A DNA stretch of 56,912 nt from an uncultured Verrucomicrobia subdivision 3 bacterium (GTDB lineage Bacteria; Verrucomicrobiota; Verrucomicrobiia; Limisphaerales; UBA11358), in NCBI GenBank assembly GCA_903889895.1, contig CAISYZ010000229.1, positions 1-56,912 on the forward strand, given 5' to 3'. A model generated the notes under the pieces. That model made no database searches. It was not told where the DNA came from and worked only from the letters and a program-made list of their open reading frames with translations. Both the position numbers and the translations under genes were made by a program. Positions 27,425-36,966 of this stretch are shown here, in pieces (position 1 is the stretch's first letter; every line of letters starts with the position of its first letter).

Positions 27425-30400
27425 TCACGGATTGTATTGCAATTGGTAATACGCTTCTGTCGTCGGTGCGCTGGTGTCAATGAACTGGAACAGACCGCCA
27501 GACGGTGCGTTCGTGGTCCAAATTGAGGTCCAATCCACCAGGTTTGTCGAGCGCGACACGCTGTAGCTATAGCCGGGGATGCCCGCAAAGTTCAGCGTCG
27601 CCGAACCGCCGCTGACACTGGCCACCGTGCTCTGCCCAAATAGTGACGTGCTGCTCACGGTAATTGTCACAATCGCGCTGTTCGTCCCACCATAACCGTC
27701 GGTCACTGTGTAGGCAAACTGGTCCGCCACCGCGTTCGTGTTAAAATATTCAAGAAAGCCCCCGCTGACGAGCAGCAGAGCGCCGTTCGTCGTCGCCCCA
27801 ACAGAGGCGAGTGACAAAGTATCACCATCCATGTCAGTCGCGTTGGTCAACAGATCGCTGACCGACACCCTAAAGGCATTAACCGCTCCGTTGCGTGTGT
27901 AAATTGCACCGTTCGCCACGGGCGGATGGTTGGTGACAACTTGGTTCAGCGTATTTGTGTTGCCAACATAATTGCCATCGCCCAGATAGGCGACGGTAAT
28001 CACGTTGGTCCCGCGCGGTAGATTGGTGATCGACAAGCTCGTGGCGATGCCGGTGGCAACGGCATTAGTGCTGACCGCACCGCCCAGCGCAGAGAACAGC
28101 ACACTGCCCGTGGCATCCGCCGGCAAGGTTGCGGTGAAGGTAATGCTATCGTGGTAGCCGGCCGGATTTTCCGAGGAAACCGCCGTAATCGTCGGGGTTG
28201 CGGGATTGACCGTCAGCGTGCCGTTACTATAATTAATTGCGTAATTGGTCGAGGTCAAACCGGACGGAACAATCGTGTAGCTGCCGGCATTGGTTGCGCC
28301 CTGCGACGTCCCACCATAAGTAAGGCTGCCAGTCAACACCGTATTGGTCTCACCATTAACAAAGCCAAGGTAGGTTACGCCGTTGTTCGTGTCGTAGGCG
28401 TTGCCATCATAGGTTTTACTGTCATCGTTCGCTGTAATCGTTAGCAGCGCATTGGTAATCATCAAACTGGTGCTGGCGTCAGATGCGGCTGCCAGATTGC
28501 CGGCGTAATTATAAGTAATGCTGTAAGGCGAACCAGCGACGCCATTGGTTCCCAGCGACAGGCTGTTGGTATTGATGAAGAAGCCGCCCGTGCCGTTCGT
28601 CACCGTGCCGCTGACGGTGATATCCCCGTTAATGGTGGCGCTAACCAATTCCCCGATGGCCGGATAAACCGGCCCGGTGGCGCTAATCGTGCCGGTCAGA
28701 AAAATATTCGTCGTGCCGTAGCTGTTGGTCACCGAGCTCAAGTTCGAGAACGCAGTCCCCAGCGCATTGCTGATTGTGAAGTTGCCGGCGGACAATCCCG
28801 TCAGCGTAGTATAATTTGTGTTTGCTGGAACAAAGGTTGCCGTCACCGCATAAGTTCCAGCCGCCGTCTGTGTGGTCGCGCCGCCGGTTAGAATGCTCGT
28901 CACACTTCCGACCGTGTTTGTGCCGCTCACGATCACCGTCGCCGCGTGAGCGAAACCATCATAAGTCGCCGAATTGTTCACGGTCACCGTCGCCGTCGAA
29001 GTCGCCGGAATGACCACCTGCGACAATGCTCCAGATGTGCTGACGTCGTAACTCGCATTGCCGGCATAGCTGGCGGTAATGCTATGCGTGCCAACCATCA
29101 GTGAATTGATGCTAAGAGTGTAGGTGGAAACCGTGCCCGAACTGCCAACCATGGTTCCTGCGCCAATTGGTGAAGCTCCATCATAGAACGTAACCGTGCC
29201 GCTTGGCGCACTGCCGTCGCCGCTGCTGCCGGTAACTGTGTTGGTGAAGGTGACAGATCCATAATTCGATGGATTTGCACTCGAAGTCACGGCTGACGAG
29301 GAGGAACCGCCGGTAGTCACCGTCAGAACGCCCGTGCCAGTCATGGACGCGCTAATGTGATTGGCAGTTGAACTGGACGAACCCCAAGTGCCTTTGGCCA
29401 AAATTGAACCGCTGGATTGAAGAGCGTTGACCGTGTTGTTGAAGGCGTTCATGGCCAGCGTGCCGCCCGCCAGATTTACAGTTGTGGCATTGGGCAAAGT
29501 GCCGCTGGCGCCGAGCGCTAGTGTGCCGGCGCTAATGATTGTGTTGCTCGAATAGGTATTAGCGCCAGAGAGCATGAGTATACCAACGCCGTTCTTGGTA
29601 AGGGGCCCCGTGTTGGTGATGATGCCGTTTAAGGTGAACGTCTGCCCGCTACCCACACTGATGATGCTGGACGCGCTCAGATTTACGGCATTAGTCAGCG
29701 TGGCGGTGACATTGTTTGATAATGTGCCGCCGTTCATCGTCAACAATCCGGTGCCGAGCGCCGTGGCGCTATCCGCTTCAAGTATGCCGGCACTATTGGT
29801 CGTGCCACCGGTGTAGGCATTGGCGCCGGAAAAAGTCAGGGTGCCGGTGCCGATCTTGGTAATGCCCAGTGTCTTCCCAGTTCCGCCGTCTGTGATCAGC
29901 CCAGAGTAACTGCTGGTGGTGTTCCCATCACCAATAGTCAGCGTCGAAGCACCGGTGCTGGTGTTGCGAATGATCGCTGCCGCCGCCGAGATGTTGGTCA
30001 GACCGTTGACGGTTTCGCCGAAGCCGTTCAGTTCAAAGATGGAGACATGGTTCGCGTCGGCACCGTTAAATACGAGCAAGCCGTAGCCCACACCATTCGG
30101 TATCTGCTCGCTTGCCCCCAGTTTGAGGATGGTGCTGCAGCCGGTGTGAGCGGTAGAATAGTCTAAGTTGTTTATGACGGTGTTTCCATTGTAGTTGTTG
30201 GCCGTGCCGGTGTTTTGCAAGATGAAAGTGCCACTGTTGTTATTCGCGTTGTTTCCGTTACAAAATTCTATACCTCCGCTGCCGGTAATCTGTCCGGCAT
30301 TAGTGCTCAAATTGCCACCCGCGAAACCGCCAAACCGTGCAATCCCTGTCAAGGTAATGGTGCCGCTGAAGGCGTTGCCGGAGGATCGGATCGCACCGAA

Positions 30401-33400
30401 GTTGATGCCTAAATCTGCAAAGCCCACGCCGGAGATGCTCATGTTATTAGAAACACTGCCGCCGGCATTCAAAAACAACTGGCCACCAACGGACGAGTTG
30501 CCCACGATGTTAAACGTCGTGTTAGGTGAAAGATTAGCCGGTCCCGCCGCAATGCGGATACCATTGGAAATCGTCGTGAGACCGCTGTAGGTATTGGCAG
30601 TGCTGCTCAAAGTCAAAGTAGGAGTGCTGGAGGCGTCCGCCGTGAGTGCGCCTGCGCCAGTGATCGCGCCACTTAAGGTCTGGCTAGCGCTGCCGTTGGT
30701 GTATTCTAGGGTCGCGCCGTTGGAGATGGCGATGCTTCCGGCATAGTTACCATTACCCAACGTTCCAGTTATAAGCAGCTTGCCGCCACCGATGGTCGTA
30801 GCTCCAGTGTAAGTGTTGGCTGTGGCCAGAGTCAGCGTCTGGGTGTTGTTCGTGGCCAACATCAGTGAGGTGCTGCCGCCAATCCCGCCGGTGCCGCTGA
30901 TGATGTAATTGTGGCTGGTGCTCTTCATCGTCACCGCCGTCGGAGAAAACGTGGAGTTAAGCGTGACCGTGGGATTGCCGGTGACACCACTGGCGTCATC
31001 AAACACCACCGCGTCGAATCCATCAACGTAAGCAGCCAATGCCGGCGTGGAATCAACCCAGTTGGTGGTGCTCGTATCCCAGTTGCCATTGCCGGTGTTC
31101 CAACTCAAAGGCTCGGTGGAGGCGGTGATGTTCAGATAGAGCGTATTACCAGTGACGCTTAAGTTGCCGGCACCGTGAGTTAGAGCCAGCGTGGTGAACG
31201 CCGATCCATTCGCCGGTCCGCTACCGGTCCAGGTGATCAACGGATAGCTTTGACCGGCCGTTAAAATTCCACCGCTGACAAGCATGGTCAAGCTGCTGCC
31301 GGGCACAAAATTGGCCACCTTTAAGGGCGCAATGGTCGTGCTGGGCGTGGTAAGGGCGTAATCAATGTGCAGGACGCTGCTGTTTTGGTTCGTCAGATTG
31401 CCGGTGGTGAACCACTGACCGCCGGCACTGGCAACAAGGACGCCGTTGGTGGCACTGCCGGCCACCGTGAGGGTTGAGACGCCAGAACCGATGGTCGAGA
31501 ATTTCAGTTCGCCCGCGCTGACGGTGGTCAGGCCACTGTAGGTGTTCAGGTTCGTGAGAAGCAGCACGCCCGTGCCGGTCTTGGTCAATCCACCCGTGCT
31601 GCCCAGCACCGAGCCGATGATGATGCTGTTCGCACCCGAGTTAAAATTGGCACCGCCAGCTTGGAGATTCACCGTCAGACCCGTAGCTGCGGGCATAAAC
31701 AGGTTGGAAGCGTTGATACCAGCGAAGATTGTGCCGCCATTGAGATTGATGATCTTGGTGCCATTGTTGCCGGCCTGGATCTGGGCGACAGTGAGCAATC
31801 CTCCACTGTTCAGCGTCAGCGTTGAGGTGCCCGTGTTAGCGGTCGCGTCGCCATTGCCGCCGTCCATGAACAACACGCCGTTATTGGGCACGTCCGAACC
31901 GCCGCCAACCGTCACCGCTCCGTTGGTGACCGTGAGTGTCCCGGTGCAGGTTATGCCAGCCGTGCTGTTGTAAACGCCGACCAATTTCAATGTAGTGCCG
32001 ACGTTCAGGTTAGCACCGTTAACATTGATTGTTCCAATGGAATTAGCATTGTTGGCAGCGACGTTCAAGTAACCATTGCCCGTGCCTGTGGTGTTATTGG
32101 TGAAGTTCACTGTGCCACCATAGATGTTCAAAATGTTGGTTTTTGCGTTGATCGCTACATAGTTCTGATTGCCAGCACTGTCACCACCCCAGGTCAACGA
32201 GCCGCTCGTGCTGTTATTAAGGCTGTTAATCGTCGTCGTAAAAACACCATTGAAATTCCAACCAACAACAAAACGCTTATTGCTGATGTAATTCGCGTTG
32301 GGAGCGAGATTGATGGTGCCCATGAAGTTATAGTCTTCATATGGATTCGCAGCACCCGTAAAGGCGGCGTTGTCAATGAGCGTTCCGTTGGTCAGCGTCG
32401 TCGTCGTGCTATACGGGAAGCTTAAATAGGCGCTAGAGGTCTGGGTGGCACCATTTAGATCAATGGTTCCTACCCCGTTCGCTCCGGCGTTGTTAAGGAC
32501 GTAAATCGTGCCGGACGGCTGAAAAGAGCTGGATCCGGGGCCGGCGAATTTCACGGTGCAGCCGCCCAAAATGAGGTTGGTGCCGGTGGTGGTGTTGGCC
32601 CCGTTCAACACCACCGTGCCAGGCCCTGCAAAAGTCAGCGCAGAACTGCCGGAAAGATTGCTGACCGATAAAATACCCGTTCCGCTGTTGGTCCAAGTCT
32701 GAGCAGCAGCCACAACCACCGGCGCGGTAATGGTCAAATTTTGACCCAAACCGGACAACATGGTGATACCGTTGGTGAGCGTCAGCGTGCTCGTGCCAGC
32801 GATGGACACCGACCCACTTGGACTGGGATACAGGGACAAGCTGGCAAGGTTGTAACTCGTATCGAGCACCGTGGCCAAATTGTTGGTGGACTGGGCATCG
32901 AACACCACGTTAGAGCCGTTGCCGGGAATCACTCCCGTAATCCAGTTGCCCGCCGTCCCCCAGGAATTGTTGCTGGTTCCAGTCCATTCCTCCGCCGTGC
33001 CAGCCACAACCAAATCCAAATTGCCGAAGGTGTCAATTTTTAACGAGACGGCACCGGCAGCACCACCGCCTAAAACCGTCACCGACGGCAGAACGCCCGC
33101 TACTAGGCCAATGTTGCCCGCCTGCGCGGCGGCAATCAAAATGCGGTTGCCGGCGGTTAGTTGCGCGCCGGTATTGTTGACCTTAATCACCGTGCTGGCG
33201 GACAGCGTCATCCCTCCATTCGTCTGGATGAAGGCCGGAGTGACGCCGTCAAATAACAGCGAAAGCGTGCCGACGCTGCAATTGTTCGTCCCATTGATGA
33301 AAGCGCCCGTCGAGCTGTTCGTCAAAATCTGTGTGGAACCCAGCGCGAACGCGGTGGTCAAACCGGAGACATTAAAAATCGCATTTTTGGCTACGATGAT

Positions 33401-36400
33401 GGTGTTGGTGCTGTTCACGGAGCCGATGCCGCTCAACGCCAGCGTGCCGGCGTTAATGCTCAAGCCACCAACGAAGTTGTTGTTCGAATTGGTAAGGTTC
33501 AGCGTGCCCGAGCCGATCTTGAGGGTTGCCCCGGTGTTGGTGAGCACGCCGCCATAAGCCGTGCTCGAGTTGTTATTGCCGATGGAGGCCGTGCCACTTA
33601 AGTTCAAATTGCGGGTGCCCATCAGCCCGCCAAGGGTGGGACCAGAGGGAAGCGTCACCGAGCCGCTGTCCGCCGCGTTCATGTCTAGTGTCGCATTTTG
33701 GAGACCTAAGGCATTGTTCACGGTCAAGGTTCCAGCCAGCGCGCGGGCAGCGCCGCTGAATGTGTTCCCAGTGCCAAGGACAACAGCTTGGCCCCCGCTG
33801 CTGGAGTAAAGGCTGATGGAGCCGCTGATAATGCCATTGAGCGCCAAGGACCCGCTGGCTGCGGTATTAGTAATAAACAAAACGCCACCGCCACCAGTGA
33901 TGCTTCCGGATACCGCGCCGGCATAACTATCGCCGTTCACGGATGCAATTGAGGTGCCGTTTGCACCGAAGTTGATATTGCCGGACAGATTGACAGACGC
34001 GGCCGACAGATTGCCATCAGCACCGATGATGCAACCATTCGTGGTGAGTGTAATCGGACCGGACCACGTTAAAGAATAGCCGGCATTGCCGCCCAGCCGC
34101 AGAGTTCCACCGTTCATCGTCAAGCTATTCGTGAAGTTTACCGAAAGATTACCACTGTAATATTGGCAAGGAGCATTCCACGTCACCGGCCCGGTTCCAA
34201 ACGCAGAAGAATTTGCCCAAGCTATACTGTTTCCACTTAACGTCGTGCCGCCGCTGAAAGTGTTCGCACCGCTCAACGTCATGCCGCCGGTGCCCAGATA
34301 ATTTAAAGCGCCCGTTCCAGAAACAGTTCCGGACAAGTTATGGCTCACGGAAGTGTTGAAGGTCAAAGTGCCGTTGTCCGCGATGGATCCCGCATAGGAA
34401 CCGGCGCTGCCCAATGTTCCCGCACCGGCCACCACCAGCGTGCCGCCGCCAATGGTCGTGCCACCGGTGAAAGTGTTAGCGTTGGACAAAGTCAACGTCT
34501 GGGTGTTGGCCGCATCTAGAATCAACGACGTGCTGCCGGCAATCGCATTGCCGGAGGCGATGAAATAATTGTGGCTGGTGCTTTTCATCAACACCCCTTG
34601 CGGCGACATCCCAGCGCTGAGCGTGATGACGGGGTTACCGGAGGCACTGGTGGCGTCGTCAAACACCACGGCACTCGTGGCATCCACATATTTGGCGGCA
34701 ATCCCGTTGCTTAACCAGTTGGCGGTGGCCGTATCCCAATTGCCATTGCCGGTGTTCCATGTCAACTGGGACGTATTGGCCGTTACATTCAGATATAGGG
34801 TGCTGTTGGCGATGCTCAAGTAACCGGAAACTCCGCTGGGCAACACCAGCGTGGTGAAACCATTGGTGTTCGCCGGGCCGGATGTGGTCCAAGTGACCAG
34901 CGGATAGCTTTGTCCGCCAAAAAACACGCTCGAAGATCCGTCAACCCGCAGGGTTAGTGCGCTGCCGAGCGAGAGATTGGCGACACTCAACGGAGCGATA
35001 TTCGTGCTGGGCGCGAAGCTGCCGTAAGTAGATCTGGCATAATTGACATGGAAGACGCTGCCGGTTTGATTCGTCACATTGCCCAGGCTGACGAACTGTC
35101 CGCCGTTGCTGGCGATGATGACGCCGTTGGTGGCCCCTGCCCCAGCCGCCGTCACGGTCGAGGCACACGAACCGCCGGTTAAGAAGGCGAACTCGCCCGC
35201 ACTGACGGTGGTCAGGATATTGGAGGTGCTCGCGCCAGTGAGTATCAGCGTTCCATTGCTGATGGTGTTGCTGACGGAGTTGGCGGCACCGTTAAGAATC
35301 AGCGTGCCGGCACTGATTTTGGTATATGTCCCCGTTCTGGCGGTTCCCAACGTCAGAGCGGACGCAAGCGTAACCACGTTGTTGCTCGTATCGAACGTCG
35401 CTGTGACGCCGTCATTTATTTTCAGCCGGCTGGAAAGGTCCTGCGTATTGCCGCCGTCCCACCGCAGGGTGGCATTGCCAGCAAAAACAACCGTCCCGCT
35501 TTTGCCCAGCGCTCCGCTCACAAAACCCAAAATTCCGTTACTGATAGTTGTGCCGCCAGTGTAACCGTAATAGGTGCCGTTGACCGACCCGTTACCGGCA
35601 CTATTTTGGGGATTGGTGACATCCCAGGTGCCGACACCACTCTTGATCAAGGAGGTCTGATTTCCACTCGTGCTATAATCAGGGATGTTCAGGGCAAAGA
35701 TATTATTTCCCGTGTTGCTCCCCGTGAGCTGAACACTGCGGTTGCCGGTATTGTCCCAAAAGTTATAATCGGCTCCGCTTTGAGAAAAGGTGATGGTATC
35801 CGCCGCGGTAAGCCCTGAGGCGTCAATCGTGCAGGCGATGCCGGAATATGCACCCAGCACACGGATATAGCGATCGGTGGTCTGCGCTCCGGAACTGGTG
35901 TATTGCAGTGTGCCGCCGGTAAAATGCAGTCCGATGGATCCCGCACCGCCCGACCCATCCTGCGCGGCGGTTCGCGCACCCAAGGGACCACCACTGGCTT
36001 CCCCGGCATAAGTTGTCAAATTGGTGACATTGATGATGGTATTAGCACCGAATATAGTTTCACCGGTATAAGTGTTCGCGCCTGTTAACTGAAGTTTGCC
36101 GCCGCCATTGACCGTCAGACTGGTGGCTGCGCCAGCAAGAGGAGTGCTAATGGTATTAGACGCGTTGTTGATGGTAATGGTCGCGGCAGCTGGCAGGGTG
36201 ATGGAAGTGCCACCGGAAAGTGTGACGGCACCCGAAGCCGCCCCAAAAATAATCGGACCGGCACTCACCGCACCACTTACAGTCACGGCGCCGACGGTCA
36301 GACCAGCCGTGGCCGTGCCGAAGTTTTCACTGGTATCGGTGGTGGCAGTGGTGACACTTCCGGGAGCGGCAGTTCCGGTTGAGTCTGTATTCCAACCAGG

Positions 36401-36604
36401 TATTCCCGTGTTCCCGGACGATGACCAAGTGCCGCCCGCCGCGCCGAAACCGACACCCGCGACGTTATCCCAGTAAAAAGGCCCAGCCGCAAATGCAGCG
36501 GGCGTGGCGAACTGGATTAACAACGCCGCCAGGCCCATAAGCAAGGCTGAGAAAACATGGGGTTGAAGCGGTTTGGCTATTGTAACCTTGTTCTGAATTT
36601 GCAT
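27425..36604 (-). CDS. Giant PATR-repeat protein with Ig-like, MBG and cadherin-like C-terminal domains
   Basis: A 3059-residue exported protein. The signal peptide is clean (LLMGLAALLIQFATPAAFA). Residues about 45-2430 are beta-helix-forming PATR segments, about ten clear units such as NTYTGATTIGGGKLLI and NTYSGLTTVSAGELKF. Then come an Ig-like domain (about 2435-2520, GTVTFYDGASPIG), two MBG-type domains (about 2525-2790, SKTYDGNAYDTNNGVTY), a further Ig-like domain (2800-2890), a cadherin-like domain (about 2892-2981, TDMDGDTLSLASV) and a C-terminal module ending YYQLQYNP that resembles the ends of giants 1 and 2. It lacks the N-terminal domain shared by giants 1 and 2. No catalytic residues or barrel are recognised. 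Likely an adhesin or cell-surface fibre. Confidence 0.8.
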   Translation of the reverse strand: MQIQNKVTIAKPLQPHVFSALLMGLAALLIQFATPAAFAAGPFYWDNVAGVGFGAAGGTWSSSGNTGIPGWNTDSTGTAAPGSVTTATTDTSENFGTATAGLTVGAVTVSGAVSAGPIIFGAASGAVTLSGGTSITLPAAATITINNASNTISTPLAGAATSLTVNGGGKLQLTGANTYTGETIFGANTIINVTNLTTYAGEASGGPLGARTAAQDGSGGAGSIGLHFTGGTLQYTSSGAQTTDRYIRVLGAYSGIACTIDASGLTAADTITFSQSGADYNFWDNTGNRSVQLTGSNTGNNIFALNIPDYSTSGNQTSLIKSGVGTWDVTNPQNSAGNGSVNGTYYGYTGGTTISNGILGFVSGALGKSGTVVFAGNATLRWDGGNTQDLSSRLKINDGVTATFDTSNNVVTLASALTLGTARTGTYTKISAGTLILNGAANSVSNTISNGTLILTGASTSNILTTVSAGEFAFLTGGSCASTVTAAGAGATNGVIIASNGGQFVSLGNVTNQTGSVFHVNYARSTYGSFAPSTNIAPLSVANLSLGSALTLRVDGSSSVFFGGQSYPLVTWTTSGPANTNGFTTLVLPSGVSGYLSIANSTLYLNVTANTSQLTWNTGNGNWDTATANWLSNGIAAKYVDATSAVVFDDATSASGNPVITLSAGMSPQGVLMKSTSHNYFIASGNAIAGSTSLILDAANTQTLTLSNANTFTGGTTIGGGTLVVAGAGTLGSAGSYAGSIADNGTLTFNTSVSHNLSGTVSGTGALNYLGTGGMTLSGANTFSGGTTLSGNSIAWANSSAFGTGPVTWNAPCQYYSGNLSVNFTNSLTMNGGTLRLGGNAGYSLTWSGPITLTTNGCIIGADGNLSAASVNLSGNINFGANGTSIASVNGDSYAGAVSGSITGGGGVLFITNTAASGSLALNGIISGSISLYSSSGGQAVVLGTGNTFSGAARALAGTLTVNNALGLQNATLDMNAADSGSVTLPSGPTLGGLMGTRNLNLSGTASIGNNNSSTAYGGVLTNTGATLKIGSGTLNLTNSNNNFVGGLSINAGTLALSGIGSVNSTNTIIVAKNAIFNVSGLTTAFALGSTQILTNSSTGAFINGTNNCSVGTLSLLFDGVTPAFIQTNGGMTLSASTVIKVNNTGAQLTAGNRILIAAAQAGNIGLVAGVLPSVTVLGGGAAGAVSLKIDTFGNLDLVVAGTAEEWTGTSNNSWGTAGNWITGVIPGNGSNVVFDAQSTNNLATVLDTSYNLASLSLYPSPSGSVSIAGTSTLTLTNGITMLSGLGQNLTITAPVVVAAAQTWTNSGTGILSVSNLSGSSALTFAGPGTVVLNGANTTTGTNLILGGCTVKFAGPGSSSFQPSGTIYVLNNAGANGVGTIDLNGATQTSSAYLSFPYSTTTTLTNGTLIDNAAFTGAANPYEDYNFMGTINLAPNANYISNKRFVVGWNFNGVFTTTINSLNNSTSGSLTWGGDSAGNQNYVAINAKTNILNIYGGTVNFTNNTTGTGNGYLNVAANNANSIGTINVNGANLNVGTTLKLVGVYNSTAGITCTGTLTVTNGAVTVGGGSDVPNNGVLFMDGGNGDATANTGTSTLTLNSGGLLTVAQIQAGNNGTKIINLNGGTIFAGINASNLFMPAATGLTVNLQAGGANFNSGANSIIIGSVLGSTGGLTKTGTGVLLLTNLNTYSGLTTVSAGELKFSTIGSGVSTLTVAGSATNGVLVASAGGQWFTTGNLTNQNSSVLHIDYALTTPSTTIAPLKVANFVPGSSLTMLVSGGILTAGQSYPLITWTGSGPANGSAFTTLALTHGAGNLSVTGNTLYLNITASTEPLSWNTGNGNWDTSTTNWVDSTPALAAYVDGFDAVVFDDASGVTGNPTVTLNSTFSPTAVTMKSTSHNYIISGTGGIGGSTSLMLATNNTQTLTLATANTYTGATTIGGGKLLITGTLGNGNYAGSIAISNGATLEYTNGSASQTLSGAITGAGALTADASSTPTLTLSSTANTYSGLTTISNGIRIAAGPANLSPNTTFNIVGNSSVGGQLFLNAGGSVSNNMSISGVGFADLGINFGAIRSSGNAFSGTITLTGIARFGGFAGGNLSTNAGQITGSGGIEFCNGNNANNNSGTFILQNTGTANNYNGNTVINNLDYSTAHTGCSTILKLGASEQIPNGVGYGLLVFNGADANHVSIFELNGFGETVNGLTNISAAAAIIRNTSTGASTLTIGDGNTTSSYSGLITDGGTGKTLGITKIGTGTLTFSGANAYTGGTTNSAGILEADSATALGTGLLTMNGGTLSNNVTATLTNAVNLSASSIISVGSGQTFTLNGIITNTGPLTKNGVGILMLSGANTYSSNTIISAGTLALGASGTLPNATTVNLAGGTLAMNAFNNTVNALQSSGSILAKGTWGSSSSTANHISASMTGTGVLTVTTGGSSSSAVTSSANPSNYGSVTFTNTVTGSSGDGSAPSGTVTFYDGASPIGAGTMVGSSGTVSTYTLSINSLMVGTHSITASYAGNASYDVSTSGALSQVVIPATSTATVTVNNSATYDGFAHAATVIVSGTNTVGSVTSILTGGATTQTAAGTYAVTATFVPANTNYTTLTGLSAGNFTISNALGTAFSNLSSVTNSYGTTNIFLTGTISATGPVYPAIGELVSATINGDITVSGTVTNGTGGFFINTNSLSLGTNGVAGSPYSITYNYAGNLAAASDASTSLMITNALLTITANDDSKTYDGNAYDTNNGVTYLGFVNGETNTVLTGSLTYGGTSQGATNAGSYTIVPSGLTSTNYAINYSNGTLTVNPATPTITAVSSENPAGYHDSITFTATLPADATGSVLFSALGGAVSTNAVATGIATSLSITNLPRGTNVITVAYLGDGNYVGNTNTLNQVVTNHPPVANGAIYTRNGAVNAFRVSVSDLLTNATDMDGDTLSLASVGATTNGALLLVSGGFLEYFNTNAVADQFAYTVTDGYGGTNSAIVTITVSSTSLFGQSTVASVSGGSATLNFAGIPGYSYSVSRSTNLVDWTSIWTTNAPSGGLFQFIDTSAPTTEAYYQLQYNP

Positions 36605-36966
36605 ACTTTAAATGACTTGGTTGAGATGAAATGGGATGCGGAATCTAAATGCTAACCACTAAAATTCGGACAACTGAAATCATCGGTAAAATTTCCGGAC
36701 AATTCTTCTGAGCTGATAACGGTAATCTGAAGAAAATAGGTCAAATATTATATTTTGAATATCACGAGTTCTCGGGATGCAATGATGATTCAAATGTGGC
36801 TACAATTTATTATGAACAAACCTCGGCTTTGCCGCGTCCCAGATTGTCTTCCAAAAGGGCTGTCCAATTTTTAAAATCGCTGACGAGTCTGCGGTTGAAT
36901 TGGTGGAAGTTTTGTGTTACGCCCTATTTGAAATGAATCCACCCGCCGCCGCGCGATTTAAAAACC
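36605..36966. other. Divergent intergenic region between giant 3 and the sulfatase operon
   Basis: No gene is seen. It should hold the promoters of giant 3 (leftward) and of the sulfatase-to-rhamnosidase run (rightward). It contains CGGACA words at 36667-36672 and 36696-36701, and palindrome copy 4. No convincing -35/-10 pair can be assigned. Confidence 0.5.
36761..36778. promoter_or_regulatory. Palindromic element, copy 4 (giant 3 / sulfatase operon)
   Basis: ATCACGAGTTCTCGGGAT, identical to copy 3. It is 156 nt from the giant 3 ATG and 188 nt from the first sulfatase ATG, so it could serve either direction. Confidence 0.55.

Noticed and set aside
27425..36604. Giant 3 as a classical type V autotransporter
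   Set aside because: The C-terminus consists of Ig-like, MBG and cadherin-like domains and a short module; no 12-strand barrel pattern is seen.
36605..36966. tRNA or small RNA in the divergent gap
   Set aside because: No cloverleaf or strong hairpin beyond the palindrome was found by eye.
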